64,000 nucleotides of DNA. It comes from Juglans regia. Taxonomy: Eukaryota > Streptophyta > Magnoliopsida > Fagales > Juglandaceae. Each line of letters starts with the position of its first letter. Positions within the stretch are counted from its first letter, which is position 1. The translations under genes were made by a program, and so were the position numbers. Where the stretch lies: NCBI RefSeq assembly GCF_001411555.2, contig NC_049903.1, positions 9,854,362-9,918,361 on the forward strand, read 5' to 3'. This document shows, piece after piece, positions 48,996 to 61,100 of the stretch. The notes beneath the pieces are model-generated. The model made no database searches. It saw nothing but the letters and a program-made list of their open reading frames with translations, and was not told where the DNA came from.

Positions 48996-49456
48996 AATAA
49001 CAGGTGATCATTATCTACGGAGTTGTATAGAAAACCAAATTCAAGGTCCATAGAGCAATTTCCTGTTTGTTTTGTGACTACTTGCTCATGCTGTCAGATC
49101 TTTACAGAGGCGCGCTGCTAATACACAATCAGAATAGGAGGCCAGGCGAAATTTGGAGTTGGGAACTAACGTGAAGGCAACCAATTACCATTAATCTCAA
49201 AAGATCACGTAAGATTAAAACCTTGCCAGGGCATGCAGATACATTATTCACTTTTACAATCCTTCATGAAAGATGAATTTTTCCAGCAATCAACACTAAA
49301 GATTCTTCAAGAAAATACTCTCTGGAATACACTTCTAACTTATAGTACAGCGATTAATTAAACGTGGTGAAGGGTAAAATCCTGGGAGTTCGATATCAAC
49401 GGATTATGTGATATAATACCTCCTTCATTTTCCAGATCGTGTAGTGAGCCTGGAAG
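48996..49456. other. 3' flank of the P450 gene
   Basis: Likely contains the P450 3' UTR on the minus strand. No other gene recognised. Confidence 0.45.
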
Positions 49457-52400
49457 TCAGCCGCGGGATTCGTCAAGTGAAGGAGTAAATGCAGTTGCAA
49501 TCAAATACAAGGGCTTTTTCCTCGCGGCAACAGCACCAACGGTTTCACTCATGTCCAGATCCTCTGGTTTCGTCCTGCCTGGGAGTTCCCAATCGAAATG
49601 ATACAGCAGCTGAGTAAGAGGAAGTTCAACATTCGCAAGACCAAATGATATTCCCGGGCACATCCTCCTCCCTGCACCAAAAGGGATATATTCAAAGCTA
49701 TTCCCTCTGAAATCAGTTGAACTACCAGCAAACCTCTCTGGCATGAAACTCTCAGCATGATTCCAATATACAGGATCTCTTGCAATTGCCCATGCATTTA
49801 TGATGACTTTAGTTTTGACGGGTATCTCATATCCATCAATTTCGCATGGCTCTGTGCATTCTCTTGGGATTAACAAGGGAAGAGGTGGGTGTAACCTCAG
49901 AGTTTCTTGAATCACTAACTTTAAGTAACTTAGATTCCCAACGTCTTTTTCATGGATCTTTTTCTTTCCTCTGAAGACTTGTCTTATCTCAGCTTGTGCC
50001 TTCTCCAGAACTGTAGGGTTCCTCATCATTTCTAACATACCCCAAACAACTGTGGTTGATGAAGTATCAGTTCCGCCAGCAAACATGTCCTGGAATGAAG
50101 TTGGAAATATTCACAGATTGTTCTTAAGAAAAGAGAAATATTAATGACAACAAATGTGAATGAACCCAAGAATTACTTGGGATTCAACTCTAGAATGATA
50201 GCAGATATACTCAAGAATTAAGGGGAGGAGTATAGTTGAGAGTATTAGTCTTACCCAGCAGATGGTTCATTGCATCAATAAAACAGTGCGTGGTGGAAAC
50301 GTTATTCTCAAAATTGATAAGGCGAAAGCTTATGATAGTGTGGATTGAGAATTTTTGTTTCATGTGCTGGCAGGTTTCTATTTCTCTAAGGTGGTGTGTA
50401 ATTTGTTTCGACAATGTGTCACAATGCCTTGGTATTCTGTGGTGATGATAGTGTATCGATCCAAAGGTTTCTTTAAAGGGGGTTGTGGAAGGGAGGAGCT
50501 GGAAGGATATGGTGGAAGCTGTATGGTTTTGTAGAGCATCTCGGAAGTCTCAAGCGAGTCAGCTGCTTAGCCTGTTGCCGGAAATAATCATTTGATGATG
50601 AGGAGATGTAGAGCTCGTATGGAAGGCATTGCAGATTCTGTTGATAAGGTATGGAGATATATTTTGTTCTGGGCTGCTCGAATTGGGGAGAAGTTAAGTG
50701 CTGGACGGTGTCTTTCCCGTAGAGATGAAGAAATTTTTGTAGCTTTGAATATCCCTTTTAAACAGACGAAGCGGAAGCCTCCAAAACTGGTGTACTGGAG
50801 GAAGCCGGAGGAAGGTTGGATTAAGCTCAATATGGATGGCTGCAGTCATGGGAACCCTGGTTGTGCAGGTGCTGGTGGTGTGCTGAGTATTGAAAATACT
50901 CAGAAACCAACGGTTACTAAGCCTTACATGGAAACCCAGCCACACATGGAAACAAAGATACCCAACGGCTAAATACAAAGATGGCAACTCATCTACTTTC
51001 CAATTCTTCCTCATTTGTAACGTTACACTATTTTACACATATGTACGGTAATTATATATAGTGAAAGGCTCTCCAATATACTCTCACGCTTTGTGAGACA
51101 TTGTGTCAAACAGCTTGTGTATGGTTGGGTTTCCATGTGTGGCTGGGTTTCCATGTAAGGCTTAGTAGCCGTTGGTTTCTGAGTATTTTCAATACTGAGG
51201 AACATGGAAGCAAAACTGTTATGTGCTTTTGCAGTTTCAGTGGGGACAGGTTCGAATAATCTTCGACAGGTTAAAAGACTGGGAGCATCTCGTGTGATAT
51301 TGGAGCTTGATTCTTTGGTTGTGGTGAACTGGATCAAAGGAGCACCTTGTAATCTCTGGTGTGTAGAAGATTATTGGGACGAAATCATTGATATGTTAAA
51401 TCTGATCGTTTATCGTGTGCAACATGTTTATCGCTAGGGGAATAGCCCGGCGGATTATTTGGCACGTATGGGTGCCGAGATCTTGGGATAACATAATGGA
51501 GTACTTGCCGCTGGCGATGAGAGGTTTGTTGAGAATGGATTATTTGGGTTTGCCGTATTTTAGATTGTCATGCTTAAAAAAAAAAAAAAAGTTATTCTAT
51601 ATTTTATTTTGGTGAGTGGGTTTGAATTTTATGATTATATATATGTACGTCCAGATATCCGAATCCGATTGTAATAACGATGTTTTTCTATTATTAGTGA
51701 GGACTATAATAACATTGGATCCTCTTCCCTTAAAAAAAAAGAGTATAAAAATGATAGCAGATATACACACTAACCCAGATGACAGCCTTTATGTTCTTAG
51801 CTGTAATGGGGACCTCAAGACCGCTACTTTGCTGAAGGCGCAAAAGATAGTCAACAAGATCTTCCTGCCCCGGTTCAACCTCGCTGATAGCTGCACTCTT
51901 CTGGTTCTCCTTGTGCTCATGGATGATGTTCTCCAAGATCTTGTCAAGCTTCCGATGTATCTCCTCTACTTTAGTTCTCGTTCCAGTAATCACACGAAGA
52001 AATTTCTGTGAAGGAAAGAAATCGGGCAAGTCAAAGCCTCCTGCTGCGGATATTGCTTCCCTAGTCAACGATATAAATACATCAGAATCTTTGCATTTGC
52101 TACCAAAAGCTGCCTTGCATACGATGGTACTTGTTAAAGAATAAATCTTTTCTGTAAAATTGATCGTTGATCCTGAAGATAAGCGGATGGACTCGATGAG
52201 ATTACCAACCTCAACTTCTCGAAGAGAAGAAAAGGATTGGACCCTCTTGGCACTCAGGAGTTCCATGACGCAAACTTTTCGCATTTGCCTCCAGTAATCA
52301 CCGAATGGAGAAAGGACAATGTCTGAGCCATCATAGGTCAAAGTCTTGGCAGCAAAAACTTCTTGCCTCTTCCCCAAGGCGAGGTCATGAGTCTGTAAGA

Positions 52401-52671
52401 ACTCTCTGGCTATCCTGGGGGATGTCGCCACAACTGCAGATACTTCACCCAGTTGCAGGTGCATGAGCGGTCCATATTTTCCAGCCAGTTCCCGTAGAGC
52501 ATGGTGTGGTAGGGATCCAAACAAGTTGTGCAAGTTCCCAATAAGTGGTAATTTCCTGGGTCCCGAGGGCAATTTCTGAACTTTGGATGATCTTCTGCAT
52601 CTCTTTAGGAGCCAAATCAAAGGAAGGAGGAGGAGGAAAGTGGTGATGAGAGGCAATGAATATTGGAGCAT
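49457..52671 (-). CDS. Cytochrome P450, CYP71 clan (CYP71D-like), 509 residues
   Basis: Two exons on the minus strand, 52671-51775 and 50089-49457, join in phase 0 to 509 residues. Residues 1-22 form the ER anchor (LITTFLLLLPLIWLL), followed by basic residues and the hinge SGPRKLPLIGN. Exon 2 opens with the I-helix oxygen-binding motif AGGTDTSS (residues 303-310). The K-helix ETLR is at 361-364, the PERF box at 416-419, and the haem loop FGAGRRMCPG at 436-445 with the ligand C443. Every hallmark is present and the frame is open. CYP71D enzymes oxidise terpenoids, alkaloids or flavonoids at the ER; the substrate cannot be told from sequence. The single intron is in the usual CYP71 place but is 1.7 kb long because a LINE relic has inserted (50211-51749). 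A truncated copy of the gene's 5' end lies at 55078-55320. Confidence 0.93.
50211..51749 (+). mobile_element. LINE relic in the P450 intron
   Basis: Flanked by a 17-base target duplication AATGATAGCAGATATAC (50194-50210 and 51750-51766). At 50260-50480 RT residues are readable (CINKTVRGGNVILKIDKAKA, then YDSVD and WYSVVM). At 50780-51460 is RNase H (NMDGCSHGNPGCAGAGG, then VILELDSLVVVNWIKG). The region between them has been deleted. An A-rich stretch (51731-51749) precedes the right duplication, and another A run lies at 51576-51589. It lies opposite to the host gene. The RNase H is split by an inverted-repeat element at 50888-51194. Confidence 0.85.
50888..51194. mobile_element. Inverted-repeat element inside the LINE RNase H
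   Basis: A 307-base insertion has 66-base terminal inverted repeats (50888-50953 and 51129-51194) that differ at one position. It is flanked by CTGAG on both sides (50883-50887 and 51195-51199). Removing it joins GGVL to RN-MEAKLLCAFAV in frame, matching the RNase H of the LINE at 58.1-61.2 kb. Just inside each end is a palindrome, TGAGTATTGAAAATACTCA, formed with the duplication. It has no coding capacity; the superfamily is unclear. Confidence 0.85.
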
Positions 52672-53029
52672 AATGGAAGAAACGTGGGAAAGATGCGATT
52701 TTTCTTCTAGTTTCTTTCACTATAGTCCCAAAGTTATAGTTTCTCCACGAGCCGACTGGTGAAATGTCGACTTTTTTAATTTTGTTTTATGGAAAGATCA
52801 TTGATGCAGTCGGCAGTGACCCAGACGGACGATGGGAGAAGAATGTAATACACTGTATTAACACAATTATTGCATTCCGATGATTGATTAGTTTACATAT
52901 ATGTAAAACATTGGACCAAGAACACGGTTAATCTATTTAACACCTATTTTCGTAGCGAATTATGTTGTTTTTATTGGGCCACGTCATCTTACTGTGTATT
53001 AATCTTATCGTAAATTTCATAAAACATGA
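52672..53029. other. P450 5' leader and promoter
   Basis: Contains TTTTTCTTCT-GTTTCTTTCACTATAGTCCCA and CTCCACGAGCCG, blocks that recur upstream of the truncated copy at 55316-55400, and GGCCACGTCATCTTACTG near 52977, which recurs near 55686. No TATA box was fixed. Confidence 0.5.
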
Positions 53030-53157
53030 TTTGGATTCTAAGATGACTCGAGATGAGTTGAGATGGATTGTGAATAGTAATGAGATTTGTGAGTTAAAGT
53101 TGCTGAATAGTAATGAATAGTAGTGAGATGAGTTGAGATGAGCTGTGAATACAAACG
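53030..53157. mobile_element. Tourist-like MITE, relative of 48744
   Basis: Begins GATTTGGATTCTAAGATGAC and ends GTGAATACAAACGTC, with GAGATGAGTTGAGATGG and TTAAAGTTGCTGAATAGTAA inside, both shared with 48744-48940. The insertion splits the duplicated P450 upstream region. Confidence 0.6.
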
Positions 53158-54394
53158 TCTCCTAAAGGATTTTAATCATCTCAGCATTTGTTAAAAGGTT
53201 TTCTTGTATTGTTTATTTTCATATTTATTATTAGCAAATTCAGTGCGGAGAGTATACTTAATAAATGTTTATATTGTTGGTTTTTCAACTTATAAATAAT
53301 TAAAATATTTGATGTAAAGTGAAAATAATGTAAACTATTATTATTGTTCAATGTATCAGTTCGGTTATCTAGATTTAAATAAAAATGTGTCTTGATACTT
53401 GAACCAATGTATGTCTCTTTAGGGATATGAGCCTTAACCGTTTTCGAACCAAACAAAGAGTTGTGTCCTTTGGTGAATTAAAAATTTTTTCAATATTCAT
53501 TCTCTAAGAGAAAATCTACTCTTCGTCCGGTTTTTCTATCACACTCCACACGAAAGCTGATGTGGCAAATCCGGTTTACTTACATTCCGGGTCAGTAGCT
53601 AAATCCCTATCCTCTCTCCCCCCGTGAATCCCTAGGGAAAAATCTCCCTTCCCATGACGATTTCATCTTCCTCAGAACTACTTTCCGCGTGAGTCCCCAG
53701 TTTCTAATTTTCCATTTTCATGCTATAGCCATGGGAGCTTGGATGGTTTAAGCGTGCTGCATGGTTTTTTAGCTGGAGCCCGCATGGTTTTTTAGATGGA
53801 GCTCAAGGGCCATTCATTCCATCTCAATGGATGGTTCTAGAACACTAGGCGTTGATCTACAAATGCATAACTGCAAATATGCATGTACCATATAATCTAC
53901 TCATCCCAATTAGAAAATGCCTTGATTCTTTTGGGTTCTCTACTTTTCTAGGGGTTCTAAGATCCATGTAAGTTTTTTGACCCTTTGCTCATGATTTCTA
54001 TGTGATTTTGGAGGTGATTTTTGAGCTGGGTTTAAGTGCTTTGACCATTTGCTTATGATTTCTATACGATTTTAACAGTGATTTCTGAGATAGGTTTTCT
54101 ATTTTCTATTTTCTATTTTTTGGTCGGTTCTTACTCTTGTCGACGGCACCAGATGGCTGCATTCGGAGGACGAGCAATGCGACGAAACTGTGTGAAAGAG
54201 AGAAACTTAGACGGGGGTGGGGGGTTGGGGGAGGGAGGGAACGCGGGGAGAGGGAGAATTGTATTTTGATTTCATTTGGTTCTATTAAACTCCAAAATGA
54301 GCGTTTCATATATAAAAAAAAAAAAAAGAAAAGTCCAGGTCAGCTGGTGTGCGGAAGTTGCGACACAGTAGGTAGTTGTATAGAATCTCTCATT
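53158..54394. other. Intergenic DNA
   Basis: No gene supported. At 53972-54100 a segment of about 66 bases is tandemly duplicated (TTTGACC-TTTGCT-ATGATTTCTAT is its start). A G-rich tract lies at 54215-54260. Frames at 54078-54400 lack protein features. Confidence 0.45.
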
Positions 54395-54954
54395 CTCTAA
54401 TATTTGATAAGTTGTGACTTCTCAAAAGTACTCATTCATTTAAGTTGTAACTTTCACAAGCACCATTTCATTTATGTGATGTGACTTTTCACATGTACCT
54501 TTTCATTTAAATAAATTGTGACTTTTCACAAGTGTCTTTTTACATGTAGCCTTTCATTTAAATAAGTTGTGACTTTTCACATGTGCCATTTCATTCTCTA
54601 TAAATAGAAAACCCTACCCACAAATTCATTAACTCCAAATTCTCTATAAAAATTAGAGAAACACTTAATCCTTCTTTTGTCTTTATTTTTTTGGGTTTTG
54701 GCTATTTTATATCGGGTTTGAAGATCTCATTTTGTGTGCACCGACGAGGAGATTAACGGGAACCGACGTTGTTGTATTTTGGGAGTAGACTGTCAAGAAG
54801 CCTAGTGCATCTTTAAATTTGGAGGCGGCGAAATTTACTCTAAAGAAAATGTCTATCATAACGTGTCTCAACACCGGGTTCTCTCTTTCAAATTTATTCT
54901 TGTTATTTTACATATTCTCTAATTTATAAAACATTTCAAAATATATTCCCAACA
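54395..54954 (+). mobile_element. Copia-type solo LTR with tandem U3 repeats
   Basis: The segment ends TTCCCAACA at 54954, an LTR-like CA end. The left edge is approximate. At 54410-54590 about five units of 35-40 bases carry GTTGTGACTTTTCACA(T/A)GT and CATTTCATTTAAATAA. A TATA box CTATAAATAGAAAAC follows at 54598, so transcription would start near 54630. Repeated elements upstream of a TATA box are typical of the U3 of copia LTRs. No internal region is attached. Confidence 0.6.
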
Positions 54955-55077
54955 TATATGACCTAATTTGATTTAGAAGATAAATTTTAAAATTTGAATG
55001 TTATAAATAAAATCTTTTATAATTTAAGTGATGTGAATGTGTGATCTACTCACCAATTTAATTGAAGAATAGTACTT

Positions 55078-55320
55078 TAGATACTTCACCCAGTTGCAGG
55101 TGCATGAGCGGTCCATCTTTTCTAGCCAAATCTCGGAGAGCATGGTGTGGTAGGGATCCAATCAAGTCGTGCAAGTTCCCAATAAGTGGTAATTTCTAGG
55201 GACCCGGCTGCAATTTCTGAACTTTGGCTGATCTTATGTATCTCTTTAAGAGCCAAATCAAAGGAAGGAGAAAGAGGGAAGTGATCAGAGCCAAGGAATA
55301 ATATTGGAGCATCATTGAAG
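55078..55320 (-). pseudogene. Truncated P450 copy, 5' part only
   Basis: On the minus strand the segment reproduces the first 80 or so codons of the P450 at 52671: a membrane anchor (LLPLIWLLKR), then KVQKL, a stop where the hinge arginine should be (PGP then TAG), then [20 protein letters not shown] and MHLQLGEV. It ends abruptly at about 55078, where unrelated AT-rich DNA begins. The 5' leader and promoter (55316-55760) are also duplicated. It is a dead, partial segmental duplicate. Confidence 0.88.
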
Positions 55321-55479
55321 AAAGGTTAGAAAGAAAGTGATTTTTCTTCTGATTTCTTTCACTATGGTCCCACACATGCAGTTTCTCCACGAGCCGGTTG
55401 CATTACAGTTATTGATTAGTTTATATATTATCGATCTTAACAGCAGTTGATACGAGATTAATTACCTATATAATTTTTA

Positions 55480-55660
55480 AGTGTAATATTACATACAGTC
55501 ATAAAGTGTGTAAATATCGTACAGTCACTTTAAAAAGAAATAGAATCTATTATTAAAAAATTATTATTTTTCAAGTAGATCCTGTATTTATTCACATCTT
55601 TCAAAATGATTACATAACGTTTGCACACTCACGATTGTAATGATCATTTTTTAATTTTTA
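55480..55660. mobile_element. MITE family A, copy 3
   Basis: Has AGTGTAATATTACATACAGT, CATAAAGTGTG and, at the right end, GCACACTCACGATTGTAATG. It lies within the duplicated P450 upstream region and is absent from the same place in the 52.7-53.0 kb copy, so it came after the duplication or was lost there. Confidence 0.7.
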
Positions 55661-55760
55661 AAATTAATTATTTTGTTTTTGTTGGGGCACGTCATCTTAT
55701 TGGGTATTAATCTTATCTTAAACTTTTAAAATAACATGATGATTTGAATTTAGGAAATCT

Positions 55761-56671
55761 ATGAATAATAGTGAAAAAGTAATAATAAAAGATGAGAGCT
55801 TTAAACACAAAATATTTTCTTAAGCAATAAGTAAAAAAGAAAACTAAAACAAAATAAAATGCCTATCGGGCCAAAAAAGGGGAGTCCAAATCGGACTCCC
55901 TAGCATTTTTCTTATAAAAATTTCAATATACGGTTATCTGGATTGTAACTAAATATTCGAATTTATCAAAAAATATTTTAAAGATGAGAGCTTTAAACAC
56001 AAAACATTGTAATTTTATTTATAAAATAAATTTTTGTTTTAAATGTGAAACCCTGTTAGGGATACCGAGTATAATCTGGAAGCGACATAATTGTGAATTA
56101 TTAGGATTTTTAATCATTTAAAACTCTTGCCACTTTCAATTCCAAATCTTTTGTTATTATAAAATAAGACATTACAATTTCGTTGAGCTTCAATTAATTT
56201 GCGCATAACGAAGTTTCAGCTTCAAAATATTTTCCCTAAGCAAACAAATTAATTAATGACACCTTAGTTTACATGTTTATAACATATAATTATTTACGGA
56301 ATAGAGGCGCCTTGTTATGGAAAATGTACGTCCCCTATTATATTTGTAAATTTTATATTTTAAAATATTTTAGAATTACTCGAAATATTTTATAACATAC
56401 AATGATGCGATAATTCTAATATTTGTTTTGATCAAGCTCATCCACGTTAGCAGCAGCTTGCACATTATGTCATGCACAGCATAAGAGGGAAGCTTTTTAA
56501 TTAGAAAGTCTGATTATTTGAAATATTATCTCATGCACCGCCGTTGGGAATTAATGAGATTGGACCATGAACATACATGTAAGAAAATATGAGAAGACCA
56601 AAATCAACAAGCAAGATGAGTACCTTCAAATCCAAAGATCTGACACCAATCATGAATGCCTAAGTTGACCA
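55761..56671. other. Intergenic AT-rich DNA
   Basis: No gene recognised. The phrase GATGAGAGCTTTAAACACAAAA occurs at 55790 and 55984, a direct repeat of unknown meaning. Confidence 0.45.
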
Positions 56672-57910
56672 ATGTAACATCCCGTAATCCGATGGCGGAG
56701 AGTTACTTCTTGTCACTTAAAATTATAACTCACAGTATAGATATAAACTTTAAATTTTCGATGACACAAAACTTATTGTTTCAAATCAACTACTTCAATA
56801 AAACTAATCTAAGACACCACAAAATCTCATTATAATCATCAGCCTTCTAAAATATTAAGTCAACAAAACAAAACAAATTTACTAAATAAACTCTCTAATA
56901 ATCAAAATGTCCTCTTTGTACTTAATCCTCTATGCTTACATAGCCATGCCCATGCTTTCTATTTTTTTAACCTTAGTCGAAACATTCAAAATATCTAAAA
57001 ATATTATGGATATAAGATGTGAGTTATCAACAATTCAGTAAATAAAGAAAATATACTAGTTCGTAAACATGAGCCATTTACATAGTACATAATGCAGAAC
57101 AAAAAATTTTTAGTTTTTGAATGCAGAACAAAACATGTTATCATATCAGAGCGATAATTTCAGAAGTATTCATATACAAAAAGTCTTTTAGCATGTCATA
57201 ATTGAACATTATCATAACAGAACAAAGACATCATATCATAACAGAGACTATGTTTAACCTCCGTGATAAGGTTGTGCTATCCTCGGTGGCTAAATTTTGC
57301 AGAAACAGAAGTGAATCTTCCCCTTATCATTCTCAAAGGCACGAGTGTGCACACATGAAAGATCACACAGAAAAACTATTTTGTTTCCAAAGTGGGTAAA
57401 CATAAACAAAAATGTTGGTACTAACACAAAAATAGAATAAAAAATATTGGATCAGAACCATAAACAGAATCAAAATGTCATGTCAAAGGTTTTCAGATGT
57501 CAGATTCATGCCACATCATATCATAATAGAGTGCTGAACAAATTCAGATCATTTTCACATATTCAAAATGGATTTCAAGCATCTTCACACAGCCATGCAC
57601 AAATTTTCAGATTTTATATTCGCTCTTTTTGCACAGTTTAGAAGTAGAATGTAAAAAATTTGCTCATGTCTATATCAGTCATGAAAAAAAATACTTTTTT
57701 TGTTTTATACAAATTTCATGATCAAATAACCAAGGTTGTTTCAAGTTTCTTTTCAAAACAAAACATGCATATTTCTCATAAATCAACCTCAGTCCATTTC
57801 TTTTTTATGCAAAGTCTAGCATAGAAATCCCCTTACTTGGACTTTTTAACATCTCTAAACTTTTCACAACTGTGCAAAATGAATATCAATCGTCACCTAT
57901 ATAGAATACT
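56672..57910 (+). mobile_element. Gypsy LTR-derived segment, copy B
   Basis: Begins TGTAACATCCCGTAATCCGA and ends near ATCAATCGTCACCTATATAG. It is a diverged, opposite-strand relative of copy A (46825-48196): both contain GACTATGTTTAACCTC-type and CTAGCATAGAA-CCCCTTAC-type blocks in the same order. The tandem array of copy A is much shorter here, with one or two units near 57240-57290. No coding region is attached. Confidence 0.65.
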
Positions 57911-58162
57911 ATACGTTACTAAAATTCTATAAAGATGTGCTAAAATTCTCCAATTAAATGGATACATACTATGGAAATAACTTTAATATTTATTTTGTTA
58001 TATATCAAAATTAATAGATACTAATATTATTTAAATTCTATAATAACCTATCTACACTTTCAATTTACAACGTAATAAAATAATTATATCAACTTCAATT
58101 AATGTAAACAACGAAAAATCGTTTAGTAAAATAGACTTAAATTAGATTTAAAGTTTTTTTTT

Positions 58163-61100
58163 ATATATATAAGAAAGATAGGGCCACATGTCCAATAGTG
58201 ACCCCTCCTCAATTTATTTATAGACCTTCATTTATGGCAGAGGAATATCGTGGTTACATATTCAGCATCTGGGGGTTTACATAAAGCCAAAACCCAGCAT
58301 GCAAAAAAAGGACCATCCTATAAAAAAAAAAACAAAAACAAAAACAAACCTTAATACCCCGGACAAAGAAAACTCTAAACAATTCTCAAATTTGGCAAAC
58401 CACACCGATCCAGTCACAAAATTCCTTTAAGCATATGAGGAATATTTTCTTGAGTAAACTCTTCAGAACTTCCACTACTACCCAGTCTCACAAGCCAATT
58501 TGTCGCAGAATTTCCTTCTCGAAAAACATGTTGATACTGCACATTCATCCCAATGAGAAGACATTTGATTTCTTCCCAAAAATCTTCCAAATACCAAACA
58601 TTACATCGACCTTCTTTAAGCCAGTTAACAATCAAGAGTGAATCCAACTCAAGGACAATATTATTAATACCATATAACTTACAACGTCACAAGCCAAGAA
58701 GAAGCGCCATCAACTCAGCGCGAGTATTAGAACCAATGTCAGTATATGCAGCAAACGCAAACTGAGTAATGCCCTCATGATTACGTAACGCGCCTCTTGC
58801 ACCAGATTCACCTGGATTATTAAGACTATTACCATCCACATTTACTTTAAACCATCCTCGATTTGGCTTATGCCAAGAAATTGCATGCACCTGTTTTGGA
58901 TGAGCTTGAATAATTGGCAGCTGTAGCTCTTGCAAAATAGTCATATCCTATTTATTCATCGGTCAGAAACTCTCAATCTACTACCAACCCAACCAATCCA
59001 GTATTTAACAGACTTCCATAAAGCATCAAAATGCCCCTGACCGCCTTCCATTTGAGCAGAGCACCTCCATGACCACAAACTCCAAATTATAATCAATGGA
59101 ACCAAACCAATCAAGTTACCGACCTGAGAGGATTTTTTTGTTCTTTTAAACCATGTTTCCACCGTTTGAATCCAAGATCTATTAGACACGTACGGAATAC
59201 CCAAAAAATTAGAGCAAGTCTTCCATAGTTTCGAAGCAATTCTCCCCCATATAAAACATGATTTAAATCCTTAAAAGCACCTTCTTCACAACATTCACAT
59301 TTGGAAACCACAGGAATACCAAGGTGCCTTATACAATCAACTACACTCAAACTATGTGAAAAAGCTTTCCACATTGCCACGAAGAATTTCTTAGGCAAAG
59401 CCAAATGCCAAATCCATTCCGACCATTGTCGTTTTGGAGCAACTACACAAACTAAATCCCAAGCATTCGATGAAGTAAATCTGCCATCCGAGTTACCCAA
59501 CCATATTAAAATATCAGAACCATTTTTGGTACCCCTATCTTAGACAAAATCTTGTCCAATAATTCGCGCCCCACAAGACGCACCAACAAATACACATCCT
59601 AGCTGTCTTCGAGCATACATTCTTTAATCTTCAAATTCGGAAAATCCACAATTCTGAGTTCATCACATATCAGGCTTGGCTCAATCCATTTATCTCTCCA
59701 AAAAGAAATGTTACCTTCTTTAACAAACCAAGTTGAGTGCCGAAGTACAATAGGGATCGAGTCCAAGATTATCTTCCAAATTCGGGTCCCCTTTAACAGA
59801 TTGACTAAAGAGATGTGTTGCGCCTTCACATACTTGGCCTTAAAAAAATTAGTCCACAAAGAATTTTATGTGAGAAGTTTCCAAGCAAACTTAAGATGCA
59901 AGGATTTTTTAACATCATTAAGACTACGAAGTCCCACTCCGCCTTCATCGACTGGTTTACACAATAAATCCCATTTCACCCTCTTTTTTTTTTTTGGCTT
60001 CCCTTCCATCGAGCCCCAAAACAATGTGCTAAACAACAGATTAATCACAACAAGAACAAACTTCGGGGCATGTAACATTGCTAACAAATGAAACATGCTT
60101 TAAGAGTAATAACAAATGGAAGATAAAAATTGCATCTTTCATCCCTCTATTTTCTTTCTTATTTTTATAATCAAATCCTCTAGGTACAAGGACTTCATAC
60201 GACCAGAAATAATAGGCACACCCAAGTATTTAACATGAAAACTCCCAACCATGATGCATGTCATGGATAAAATTTCTCGTCTTTGAGACGAATAAATTTT
60301 TGAAGAAAAAAAAATAGAGGATTTCTCTGCATTAACAACCTGTCTCGACCAGCTGGCATAGACATTAAGCGTATCTCTTATCATTTTAACATACATTTTT
60401 CCGCCATTAGGAAAAATCACCATGTCATCTACATAAAGTAAATGAGAGATCAAAGGGCTAGAACATGGTTGGGAAAATAAACCTATCTGACCATCCTGAA
60501 ACTTACAACGTAACAACCTCGTGAATACTTCCTCAACAAGAATAAATAAGGAGAAATAGGATCTCCTTGATGAAGACCCCTTTCACCCTTAAAGAAACAT
60601 TTTGCTGTACCATTCATTACCATCGAATACCAAGTAGTACCGACACATTATTTAATGAGATGACAAACATGAACAGAAAACCCAAATGCATGCAAAACTT
60701 GGAATAAAAAGTTCCAATCAACCGTATCATAAGCCTTAGCCATGTCAATCTTCATCATAATATTACCTCCTTTCACCGGCTTGTTAATATCATGAATCAG
60801 TTCTTGAGTAAGACTAATATTTTCAAATATACATCTTCCTGGCAAAAATGCACCTTGCTCCATAGAAATTAATCGACTCAAGACAGACATAAGTCTTCCA
60901 ACCAATAATTTAGAGCAAATTTTATAAACCACTGAGCATAAGTTTATTGGTCTAAATTTATCAAATGATGAAGAATTGGGAACCTTAGGAATTAAAACAA
61001 GGCATGAAGAAGTATAATACCTGGGAAGAGATAACCCCAAGAAAAATTCCCTCACAGCCTCCAGAGGCTCGGGTTTCACCAGAAACCAGCAGTGACGGAA

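Noticed and set aside
50236..51615. Plus-strand frames opposite the P450 considered as a host gene
   Set aside because: They are RT and RNase H pieces of a LINE bounded by a 17-base target duplication.
54410..54590. Repeats of 35-40 bases considered as a CRISPR array or satellite
   Set aside because: They are directly followed by a TATA box and an LTR-like end, so they are U3 repeats of an LTR.
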